Shown in pieces: positions 1 through 6,130 of a DNA stretch of 19,410 nt. The position numbers were made by a program, and so were the translations under genes. The notes below the pieces were generated by a model, which did not search any database, had not been told where the DNA came from, and saw only the letters and a program-made list of their open reading frames with translations. The DNA comes from Treponema sp. (GTDB lineage Bacteria > Spirochaetota > Spirochaetia > Treponematales > Breznakiellaceae), in assembly GCA_031263265.1 (NCBI GenBank), contig JAISGE010000042.1:1-19410 (forward strand). The letters run 5' to 3'. Numbering within the stretch: position 1 is the first letter of the stretch; every line of letters begins with the position of its first letter.

Positions 1-20
1 TAGTTTTTAACAGATAACGC

Positions 21-49
21 TTGACTAATTCCTTATCCTGTAATAAAAT
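21..49 (+). promoter_or_regulatory. Candidate sigma70 promoter
   Basis: TTGACT at 21-26 and TAAAAT at 44-49 are separated by 17 bases, close to the housekeeping consensus. Transcription would start near 56 and run through the AG tract toward the hairpin at 148-170. No start codon with a convincing gene follows, so the transcript would be a short RNA or the leader of a lost gene. Confidence 0.45.
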
Positions 50-95
50 AGAACAATAAATCGCACTAACAGTTAAGAAATAACATAGCCGCTCG

Positions 96-141
<46 letters not shown>

Positions 142-147
142 AAGAAG

Positions 148-170
148 CGTGCCAAGCACGGAGGTTTTTT
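148..170 (+). terminator. Terminator-like hairpin with T6
   Basis: CGTGC (148-152) and GCACG (156-160) form a 5-bp stem with a CAA loop. GAGG and six Ts (165-170) follow. The four bases between stem and T-run make it a weak intrinsic terminator. With the promoter at 21-49 it would bound an RNA of about 115 nt. The GGAGG at 160-164 also looks like a ribosome binding site. Confidence 0.35.
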
Positions 171-240
171 GACTAATCAGACCGTTTTCTCTCATTGCGG
201 GTTTATCCTATCATGGGGCGGGCGGGTTTGTCAATACAAA

Positions 241-480
241 TGTGAATAACAAGTGATAATGTCACCCCTAAGAATAACGAGGGAAAATGTCACCCCCCGT
301 GGGGATTAACCAACGGCCGGAAAGCTACTCATTTGCCTGACGTAACGAAACTGCTGCTCCAGAAATACTATTTTTCGGACAGAAAGGTACCGGGTTCGGT
401 AGTCGCCTGACGGGGTGGGGTGACATAATCCCTTATGAATTTCGGTCATTTTAGGGTGACATTTTCGCCGGTTATTGACA
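241..480. mobile_element. 240-bp IS21-like remnant or MITE
   Basis: The left end begins TGTGAATAAC at 241. The right end, read inward on the minus strand from 480, begins TGTCAATAAC. Both continue imperfectly into AATGTCACCC. Each end carries a second inner copy of the motif (left AAAATGTCACCCC at about 285-297; right near 416-425, inverted). Paired end repeats beginning TG and containing TGTCACCC resemble IS21-family termini. No istA or istB coding sequence fits inside, and no target duplication is obvious. It is best read as a deleted element or non-autonomous derivative; the family assignment is inference. Confidence 0.45.
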
Positions 481-487
481 TCGATCC

Positions 488-508
488 GTTTCAAAACAAT
501 TTTGAAAC
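488..508. repeat. Intergenic palindrome, copy 1
   Basis: GTTTCAAAA (488-496) and TTTTGAAAC (500-508) form a perfect 9-bp inverted repeat with a CAA spacer. It lies 8 bases outside the right end of the IS21-like element. The same arms recur at 7490-7521, 13462-13500 and 15571-15594. Confidence 0.75.
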
Positions 509-705
509 AACCTCAATCAGGAAGTTCCCTTTTGCTGGGAACAAGTACCGCAGGGACAAGAGCTGTAACATTAAATCTCACTGAGATTTTCTAAACATAC
601 TGTGAGTTTTAGGCCAAACCTTTGATCGAGGGATCCAGTTTCCAAACTGAAGTTTCGGGGGAAATCTCCCTATACTTCCTACGGTACATGATGTAGGTTT
701 ATAAC
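509..705. other. Non-coding region upstream of the DUF4015 gene
   Basis: No gene seen. It holds a hairpin GTTCCC/GGGAAC (524-529 with 537-542), a near-continuous palindrome AAATCTCA-C-TGAGATTT (573-589) that could be an operator, and a degraded copy of the intergenic palindrome (about 638-657, AGTTTCCAAACTGAAGTTTC). TATACT at 671-676 is a good -10 candidate for the gene starting at 706, but no strong -35 stands at the proper distance. Confidence 0.4.
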
Positions 706-2892
706 ATGGTTTTAAAAAATATAGTTTTTATAGTGGTATATGGTTCTGTGCTGCAGGGGCTTTTTCCCCTCCCTGCTTCGCTGCAAACCAGAACTGCCGA
801 GTGGCCTCAGATCATCGGAACCGAAGCAGGACTCTACGGTATAGATGGGAAGGGAAGCGTAGCCGCGCTGTGGACTGACGGTACGGTACGGGCTATCAAG
901 CGAACCAAAGACTACTGGGCCCTCTTGAGCGATCAGGGCATAGTGGTCTCCCAGGATCTGCGTACCTGGGAAGGCCGGAACCAGGGGCTGCCGGTTAAGG
1001 TCATCAAAGTATATAATCAGGGGAAAAAGTCCACTATCAATCAAGTGCAGGACATTAAGGATCTGGAGATCCATCCTGGAAATCCCGCCATCATGGTATG
1101 CGCCGTGAAAGAAGGGGTGTTCCTGTCCCGGAATGCCGGTCGCAGTTGGGAACATATAGGTATGCCTCCCTACAAAACCAATGGCATTAAGGCCGTGGCA
1201 GTGGCGAACCTCCCGGATTTGACGGTTTTTCTCTCCCATAGTGTTTACGGGGTCTATTACCTTAACCCTGATACCCCTAACGCCAAGTGGATCGAAGTTA
1301 ACACCGGGCTTGAGAACCTGGAAACTACCGGTAATCCTGATGAAGTCTCAGATATAGCGGTGGTCCTTCCGGATTCCGAGGAGGCCGAGGGAAATCTGCC
1401 CCGGATTTTTGCATCCCAGACCTTTCGCCGGCAGCTCTACGAACTTGACTGGAAACAGAAGCGTTTCAGGACCATCTGGGCAGACCCAGACCAATCTGAT
1501 GGTCTGGGTACGGTAGATGCCCTGGATGCAGGCAGGGAAACGCTGCGTTTTGTCCAGGACGGAGGCGTGTTTGAGCTGCCCTATAGCACCATTCCAAAAC
1601 AGATGTCCCTGCCCAAGGAAGCGGAGTATCCCATGCCTCGGCAACGGGAAGATCTGCTTAAGTTTATTCAGGATATTCCGGTTAACGTAGGACTCAAGCC
1701 GTCCTGTGTGTTTCTTGGAGAACATAGTTTTTACCCTGATGCAGAGCCTATCACGCTCTCTGAACTTTGGCTCCTCAATACCACAGATCCTCATACCCCT
1801 GCTGCGGGAAGGGAGGGGATCTATCTGCCCGTAAACCGTGCCCTGAGCCAAGAGACCCTCAAACCGTATACAGACCTCATAAGTTGGCAAGGACTCAACA
1901 TGGTGGTGGTGGATATGAAGGACGATTATGGCCGGCTCCGGTTTACCCCTCAAAACCAGCATATCACGGCTATGGGACGGGTCTTTAGGCCCATAGACCT
2001 AGATGCTTTTTTGCAATCCATGAAAGCCCGGAATATCTATACCGTGGCCCGAATCGTGGTATTTAAGGATCCTGAAGTAGCTAAGAAGCAAGGGGGAAGG
2101 TTTGCGGTATGGGATTCCCGTACCCATAGCCCTTGGCTGGGGTACTATGACTCACGGCAAAAGAAGCAAGCCCCTGATGCCCGGGCAGAAGATCCGTTGG
2201 TTACCATCCTCCCCGCGGATGATCCGGACTATGAAATCCTCAGAACCTTCTACGATGAACGCTGGGTAGACCCCTATTCTGAGGAAGTCTGGGAGTATAT
2301 CGCCGCCATTGCCCAGGAATTGCATGAACGGGGCTTTGACGAAATTCAATTTGACTACATCCGCTTTCCCACCGATGGGGTGAACCTTGGGGATGCCCAG
2401 TACCGGTGGAAGGATCCGGGTATGGACATGGATAGCGCGATTATTTCGTTTCTCCGGCATATCCGTTCCCGGGTAGATGCGCCCCTTTCGATTGACATTT
2501 ATGGCGCCAACGGATGGTACCGAACCGGCGCACGAACCGGCCAAGAGGTGGAACTTCTGGCTCCCTATGTGGATGTGATCTGTCCTATGTACTATCCCAG
2601 CCATTTTGAACAGCACTTCCTTGCCCAGAACCCGCCTCAGCTTAGGCCCTATCGGATCTACTACCAAGGAACCCAGCGTGCTAAGCGGATCAGCCGGGGG
2701 CAGGTCATCATCAGGCCATACATACAGGCTTTTTACCTCAATGTTTCTTATGACAGAAAATACTACAACCAGGACTATATACGCCGTGAAGTGGAAGGGG
2801 TTCGGAACGGGGGAAACGGCGGATTTACCTATTGGAACAACCTGGGCCGCTACGATGATATTCCCCTGATGCCTTCAGTGGCCCGGCCTTAG
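706..2892 (+). CDS. Secreted DUF4015 (glycoside-hydrolase-like) protein
   Basis: A 728-residue exported protein. Residues 1-26 form a hydrophobic N-terminal segment ending PLPASLQ, consistent with a signal peptide. Residues about 36-300 look like a beta-propeller, with BNR-like pieces such as LSRNAGRSWEHIG. Residues about 366-725 match the DUF4015 putative glycoside hydrolase family, a TIM-barrel type: GREGIYLPVN at the domain start, VVVDMKDDYGRLRF, the signature DEIQFDYIRFPTDG near 545-558, ICPMYYPSHF, and a C-terminal GGFTYWNNLGRYDD. The acidic residues in DEIQFDY are candidate catalytic or structural residues. Substrate is unknown; a cell-envelope or dietary polysaccharide is possible. It is separated from hisG by about 330 bases that include the his promoter, so it is probably transcribed alone. 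The ribosome binding site is weak (GTAGG about 9 bases upstream). Confidence 0.85.
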   Translation: MVLKNIVFIVVYGSVLQGLFPLPASLQTRTAEWPQIIGTEAGLYGIDGKGSVAALWTDGTVRAIKRTKDYWALLSDQGIVVSQDLRTWEGRNQGLPVKVIKVYNQGKKSTINQVQDIKDLEIHPGNPAIMVCAVKEGVFLSRNAGRSWEHIGMPPYKTNGIKAVAVANLPDLTVFLSHSVYGVYYLNPDTPNAKWIEVNTGLENLETTGNPDEVSDIAVVLPDSEEAEGNLPRIFASQTFRRQLYELDWKQKRFRTIWADPDQSDGLGTVDALDAGRETLRFVQDGGVFELPYSTIPKQMSLPKEAEYPMPRQREDLLKFIQDIPVNVGLKPSCVFLGEHSFYPDAEPITLSELWLLNTTDPHTPAAGREGIYLPVNRALSQETLKPYTDLISWQGLNMVVVDMKDDYGRLRFTPQNQHITAMGRVFRPIDLDAFLQSMKARNIYTVARIVVFKDPEVAKKQGGRFAVWDSRTHSPWLGYYDSRQKKQAPDARAEDPLVTILPADDPDYEILRTFYDERWVDPYSEEVWEYIAAIAQELHERGFDEIQFDYIRFPTDGVNLGDAQYRWKDPGMDMDSAIISFLRHIRSRVDAPLSIDIYGANGWYRTGARTGQEVELLAPYVDVICPMYYPSHFEQHFLAQNPPQLRPYRIYYQGTQRAKRISRGQVIIRPYIQAFYLNVSYDRKYYNQDYIRREVEGVRNGGNGGFTYWNNLGRYDDIPLMPSVARP

Positions 2893-3067
2893 GACCCTGA
2901 TTGGACTGACAGGATGATGTGACTCATTGTCGGGCGAGTATGGCAGGACACTTCTGCTTACCCCCCGGATAAACGCATAGAAATCAGCCAGCTCTGGGAA
3001 GCAGGAGGTTCCGTATAGCTTGAGCATTAAGCAGTTTGAATATTCTGCGAAGATGGGGTTACACCGC

Positions 3068-3096
3068 TTGACTCTTTTTCAGCATCCTTTTAAATT
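3068..3096 (+). promoter_or_regulatory. his operon promoter
   Basis: TTGACT (3068-3073) and TAAATT (3091-3096) with exactly 17 bases between them. The predicted start of transcription, about 7 bases after the -10, falls at 3102-3104, on or next to the ATG of the leader ORF. The stretch 2893-3067 before it contains no gene that I can support. Confidence 0.65.
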
Positions 3097-3103
3097 AAAA
3101 TCC

Positions 3104-3229
3104 ATGTATCGGATTCAGATACTTCACCATCACCATTCATATTCAGGAGAGTCCGGCGGCAGCCGCAAAGCCCCTGTGCCGTGGACTTGTCCACGGTTTT
3201 TTTTGGAGTTTTTAACTAATCATGGATAA
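3104..3229 (+). CDS. hisL: Histidine operon leader peptide
   Basis: A 41-codon ORF beginning MYRIQILHHHHSYSG. Codons 8-11 (3125-3136) are four consecutive histidine codons CAC CAT CAC CAT. The start resembles the enteric HisL peptide (MTRVQFK followed by seven His), which senses charged tRNA-His by ribosome stalling. There is no Shine-Dalgarno, and the promoter puts the transcript start at this ATG, so it may be translated leaderless. Unlike classical leader peptides it has no stop codon after the control codons: the frame reads through the terminator and stops at 3227-3229, overlapping the hisG start at 3222 by 8 bases. It could therefore also couple translation to hisG. The role is inferred from the His run, position and RNA folds. 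Confidence 0.7.
   Translation: MYRIQILHHHHSYSGESGGSRKAPVPWTCPRFFLEFLTNHG
3110..3204 (+). promoter_or_regulatory. Histidine attenuator (alternative RNA folds)
   Basis: Three mutually exclusive pairings are visible. Protector 1:2 pairs 3110-3116 (CGGATTC) with 3149-3155 (GAGTCCG), 7 bp with one G-U. Antiterminator 2:3 pairs 3150-3161 with 3177-3187, 11 bp with one G-U and one bulged G. Terminator 3:4 pairs 3179-3185 with 3190-3196, followed by eight Ts. The His codons lie in the loop between segments 1 and 2. A ribosome stalled there would mask segment 1, free segment 2 to pair with 3, and let transcription enter hisG. Fast translation or no translation would favour the terminator. This is the standard arrangement of amino-acid operon attenuators. 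Confidence 0.75.
3179..3204 (+). terminator. Attenuator intrinsic terminator before hisG
   Basis: CCGTGGA (3179-3185), loop CTTG, TCCACGG (3190-3196), then T8 (3197-3204). It is a perfect 7-bp GC-rich stem, with an extra C-G possible inside the loop. It ends 17 bases before the hisG ATG and overlaps the hisL frame. Confidence 0.85.
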
Positions 3230-4076
3230 ACTGCGTATCTTGATACCCAAAGGGCGTATTTTTGATAAGGTGGCAGGGCTTTTCGCTGAGGCAGGGTTTC
3301 CCATAAGCCTTACGGACCGCACCTATCGACCCTTGCTTACTGCGGAGTGGCTGGCCGGGAAACTTATGAAGCCCCAAAATGTGGGGGAGCTTTTGGAATT
3401 GGGGAGCCATGATGCGGGATTTACCGGCTTGGACTGGATCCGGGAAAGTGGGGCTGAAGTGCAGGAGGTCATGGACCTGGGCTTTGACCAGGTTCGTATT
3501 GTGGCCGCGGTTCCTGCAAACCTGGACGAGTCTGCGCTCAAATCCAAGCGGCTCAGGGTGGCCACTGAATATGTGCGGATTGCGGAGACCTGGCTTCGCG
3601 CATCAGGCTTCCAATACCGGATCCTCCGTACCTATGGCGCCACCGAGGTCTTCCCCCCAGATGATGCGGACATGATCATCGACAACACCGCCTCGGGCCG
3701 AACGCTCAAGGATAACGGCTTACGGATCATCGGTACTATACTGGAATCATCCACTCGTTTCGTGGCTTCTACTGCAGCAATGGCTGATGAGGTGAAACGG
3801 AACCACATTGAAGAGCTGGCCATGCTGTTTAAGGCGGTCTTGGACGGCAGGGACCGGGTCATGCTGGAGATGAATGTGAGTAAGTCCCAGTTTGCCGCGC
3901 TGGTTACCGGGCTTCCGAGTATGCGAAGCCCTACGGTAGCCCCGCTCTATGGGGATGCGGGGTACGCGGTGAAAATTGCGGTTAAGAAAAGTGAGGTCCC
4001 TGGGATGATTCCCCGGTTGAAGAAGCTGGGAGCCACGGATATCGTGGAATACGATCTGCGGAAAGTGGTACCGTAA
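3222..4076 (+). CDS. hisG: ATP phosphoribosyltransferase, long form
   Basis: Catalyses the first step of histidine synthesis, condensing ATP with PRPP to phosphoribosyl-ATP in the cytoplasm. The 284 residues match the long HisG form, with a C-terminal ACT-like regulatory domain (about 210-284, ending IVEYDLRKVVP) that normally gives feedback inhibition by histidine. Long-form enzymes do not need HisZ, and none is seen. The N-terminus LRILIPKGRIFDKV and the PRPP-binding stretch DMIIDNTASGRTL (about 150-162) are clear. A GGAG lies 13 bases before the ATG, directly behind the attenuator T-run. The hisL stop codon overlaps this start, so initiation may be coupled to leader translation. First structural gene of the operon; hisB follows after 17 bases. 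Confidence 0.96.
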   Translation: MDKLRILIPKGRIFDKVAGLFAEAGFPISLTDRTYRPLLTAEWLAGKLMKPQNVGELLELGSHDAGFTGLDWIRESGAEVQEVMDLGFDQVRIVAAVPANLDESALKSKRLRVATEYVRIAETWLRASGFQYRILRTYGATEVFPPDDADMIIDNTASGRTLKDNGLRIIGTILESSTRFVASTAAMADEVKRNHIEELAMLFKAVLDGRDRVMLEMNVSKSQFAALVTGLPSMRSPTVAPLYGDAGYAVKIAVKKSEVPGMIPRLKKLGATDIVEYDLRKVVP

Positions 4077-4093
4077 TAGGGGAGCTGAAACTT

Positions 4094-4699
4094 ATGGATA
4101 GAATTGCAGAAATAAGACGCACCACCAAAGAAACCGACATTTGCATAAAGCTCAACCTGGATGGATCCGGGGAGATACGCGTGGACTATCCCATTGGCTT
4201 TATGCAGCATCTGCTCACCACGTTTGCCCGGCATGGGCTTTTTGACCTCCAGGTCCAAGCATCAGGGGACCTGCCTGTAGATCAGCACCATTTGGTGGAG
4301 GATACGGGTATTGTGCTGGGCCGCTGTTTCACTCAGGCCCTGGGAGAGAAGCGGGGGATTCGGCGAACCGGCAGTTGTCTTATCCCTATGGATGAAACCC
4401 TGGCCAGGGCCGCGGTAGATCTTTCAGGGCGGCCCTTCCTGGTGTTTGATGCCCAGCTTTCAGGAATCCCCCTGGTTTCCGGCAGCTACTCCTTCCAGAC
4501 CGATACGGTTGAGGATTTCTGGCAGGGCTTTGTCCAAGGGGCATCCGCAGCAGTACACCTGGACATACTTAGGGGACGAAGCGATCACCACAAGATCGAA
4601 GCCCTGTTCAAAGCTGCTGCCCGTTCCCTCCAAGACGCGGTAAGCCGAGATTCCCGTTCTCCTGACCTGGTGCCCTCTACCAAAGGGGTCTTGGTATGA
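4094..4699 (+). CDS. hisB: Imidazoleglycerol-phosphate dehydratase
   Basis: Dehydrates imidazole glycerol phosphate to imidazole acetol phosphate, step six in the usual numbering. The 201 residues fit the monofunctional dehydratase; the histidinol-phosphatase domain of enteric HisB is absent. Manganese-binding motifs are present twice: HHLVED (H65, H66, E69) and DHHKIE (H165, H166, E169). The usual GFxDHML motif here reads GFMQHLL, so the normally conserved Asp is Gln38, while the metal-ligand position His39 is kept. A GGGGAG stands about 9 bases before the ATG. The last four bases, ATGA, overlap the start of hisH, indicating translational coupling. Confidence 0.95.
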   Translation: MDRIAEIRRTTKETDICIKLNLDGSGEIRVDYPIGFMQHLLTTFARHGLFDLQVQASGDLPVDQHHLVEDTGIVLGRCFTQALGEKRGIRRTGSCLIPMDETLARAAVDLSGRPFLVFDAQLSGIPLVSGSYSFQTDTVEDFWQGFVQGASAAVHLDILRGRSDHHKIEALFKAAARSLQDAVSRDSRSPDLVPSTKGVLV

Positions 4700-5322
4700 T
4701 TGGGGTGGTGAATTACGGCGCGGGGAACTTAGGCTCGGTGATGAACGCGTTAGCCCGGCTTGGGCTGAGCGCCCGCTTTGCTGCAGGTCCTGATGAACTC
4801 TCCCCGGCGGTTTCCCCTTTTGAGCGGATCATCTTTCCAGGAGACGGCCATTTTACCGCTGCTATGGAATCCCTGGAACAATCCGGGTATGCTCAGGCTT
4901 TGCAGGAATGGATTGCTGCTGATAAACCCTTCTTGGGAATATGTATTGGTTTGCAGATCCTCTTTGATTCCTCTGAAGAAGCGCCCCCGGTGAATGGCAA
5001 GATTCGGCAGGGCTTACAGGTGATCCCCGGCCAGGTGCGGCGGTTTCCCGGAAGGAAGGTTCCTCAGATCGGGTGGAACAGCACTTCTTTGGTGCGTTCT
5101 GGTTCCAAGCTTTTCCAAGGACTGCCGGAACCTGCCTTTTTCTACTATATTCATTCGTATTATGCGGATCCTGAAGGGTCTGGGTTTACCGTTGCAGAGG
5201 CAGTGTACGATCTCCCGTATTGTGCTGCAGTAGAACGGGGGGCTTTGGCTGCGGTACAGTTTCACCCGGAGAAATCCGGCGCCCTGGGCTTGAAGTTCCT
5301 GGAAAATTGGGCGAGGGCATAA
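4696..5322 (+). CDS. hisH: Imidazole glycerol phosphate synthase, glutaminase subunit
   Basis: Class I glutamine amidotransferase subunit that releases ammonia from glutamine and channels it to HisF. The 208 residues have the family's usual length. The nucleophile is Cys83 in GICIGLQ, and the triad is completed by His190 and Glu192 in QFHPEKS. The oxyanion-strand region near 48-51 (FPGDG) is also present. The ATG overlaps the hisB stop by four bases. hisF begins 10 bases after its stop, so the two synthase subunits are made together. Confidence 0.96.
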   Translation: MIGVVNYGAGNLGSVMNALARLGLSARFAAGPDELSPAVSPFERIIFPGDGHFTAAMESLEQSGYAQALQEWIAADKPFLGICIGLQILFDSSEEAPPVNGKIRQGLQVIPGQVRRFPGRKVPQIGWNSTSLVRSGSKLFQGLPEPAFFYYIHSYYADPEGSGFTVAEAVYDLPYCAAVERGALAAVQFHPEKSGALGLKFLENWARA

Positions 5323-5332
5323 AGGAGATACG

Positions 5333-6130
5333 ATGCAGGCGAAGCGAATTATCCCCTGCCTTGATGTGGACGATGGCCGGGTAGTGAAAGGGGTCAAATT
5401 CCAGGGCATACAAGACGCAGGAGATCCGGTGGAACTGGCCCGGCTCTACAACCAGGAAGGAGCGGACGAGTTGAGTTTCCTGGACATTGGGGCTTCTTAT
5501 AAAAGCCGGGCAACCCTCTTGGACCTCGTCCGCCAAGTGGCAGCGGAAGTGTTCATCCCCCTGTGCGTAGGTGGAGGAATTCGGCGGCTGGAAGATATGC
5601 AGGAGGCCATGCACGCGGGAGCAGATAAGGTTTCGGTTTGTACCTCAGCCTTACAAAACCCCGGCCTCATCAGCGAAATGGCCCGGGTTTATGGGAGCCA
5701 ATGCGTGGTTCTGTCGATTGATGCCAAACTGGTGGGAGACGACTCCAGGGGAAAGCCCCGGTGGCATGCGTTTTCCCACGGGGGTAGAACCGATACCGGT
5801 ATAGACGCAGTGGCCTGGGCAGTCCAAGCAGTGAAACTCGGCGCCGGAGAGATCCTCCTCAATTCGATTGACGCGGATGGTACTGGCGCAGGGTATGACC
5901 TCCTCCTCACCAGGACGATCCTTGAGGCAGTGCCGGTGCCGGTGATAGCCTCTGGGGGAGCAGGGACCTTGGAGCACATTGCCCAGGTGCTCCTCCCGCA
6001 GGCTCAAGGAAGTGAAGACTGGGGCAATGCGGATGCGGCCCTGGTGGCTTCCCTACTGCATTTCGGGAAAGTGAGTATCCCGGAAATCAAGCGTTATGTT
6101 GCATCAAAAGGAGTGTGTGTCAGATGGTAA
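5333..6130 (+). CDS. hisF: Imidazole glycerol phosphate synthase, cyclase subunit
   Basis: TIM-barrel cyclase that joins ammonia from HisH to PRFAR, giving imidazole glycerol phosphate and AICAR. The 265 residues contain the catalytic aspartates at the canonical numbers: Asp11 in IIPCLDVDDGRVVKG and Asp130 in SIDAK. Phosphate-binding loops CVGGGIR and ASGGAG are present. A clean AGGAG precedes the ATG. The C-terminus (KGVCVRW) overlaps the next gene by 7 bases when that gene starts at 6124. A small insertion (QAQGSEDWGN) lies just before the usual AALVAS segment. Confidence 0.96.
   Translation: MQAKRIIPCLDVDDGRVVKGVKFQGIQDAGDPVELARLYNQEGADELSFLDIGASYKSRATLLDLVRQVAAEVFIPLCVGGGIRRLEDMQEAMHAGADKVSVCTSALQNPGLISEMARVYGSQCVVLSIDAKLVGDDSRGKPRWHAFSHGGRTDTGIDAVAWAVQAVKLGAGEILLNSIDADGTGAGYDLLLTRTILEAVPVPVIASGGAGTLEHIAQVLLPQAQGSEDWGNADAALVASLLHFGKVSIPEIKRYVASKGVCVRW

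Noticed and set aside
169..249. TTG-started 26-codon ORF after GGAGG at 160-164
   Set aside because: The spacing is right, but the peptide is short, unremarkable and runs into the IS21-like element.
306..494. Minus-strand 62-codon ORF in the IS21-like element
   Set aside because: It spans the terminal repeats, has no ribosome site and shows no IstA-like features.
2914..3018. Open stretch ending YPPDKRIEISQLWEAGGSV before the his promoter
   Set aside because: It reads like coding sequence but has no start codon and only about 32 codons between stops. It could be a gene scrap; too little to call.
3020..3103. Longer leader ORF starting at TTG 3020 or ATG 3053
   Set aside because: Both starts lie upstream of the predicted transcription start at 3102-3104, so the ATG at 3104 is preferred.
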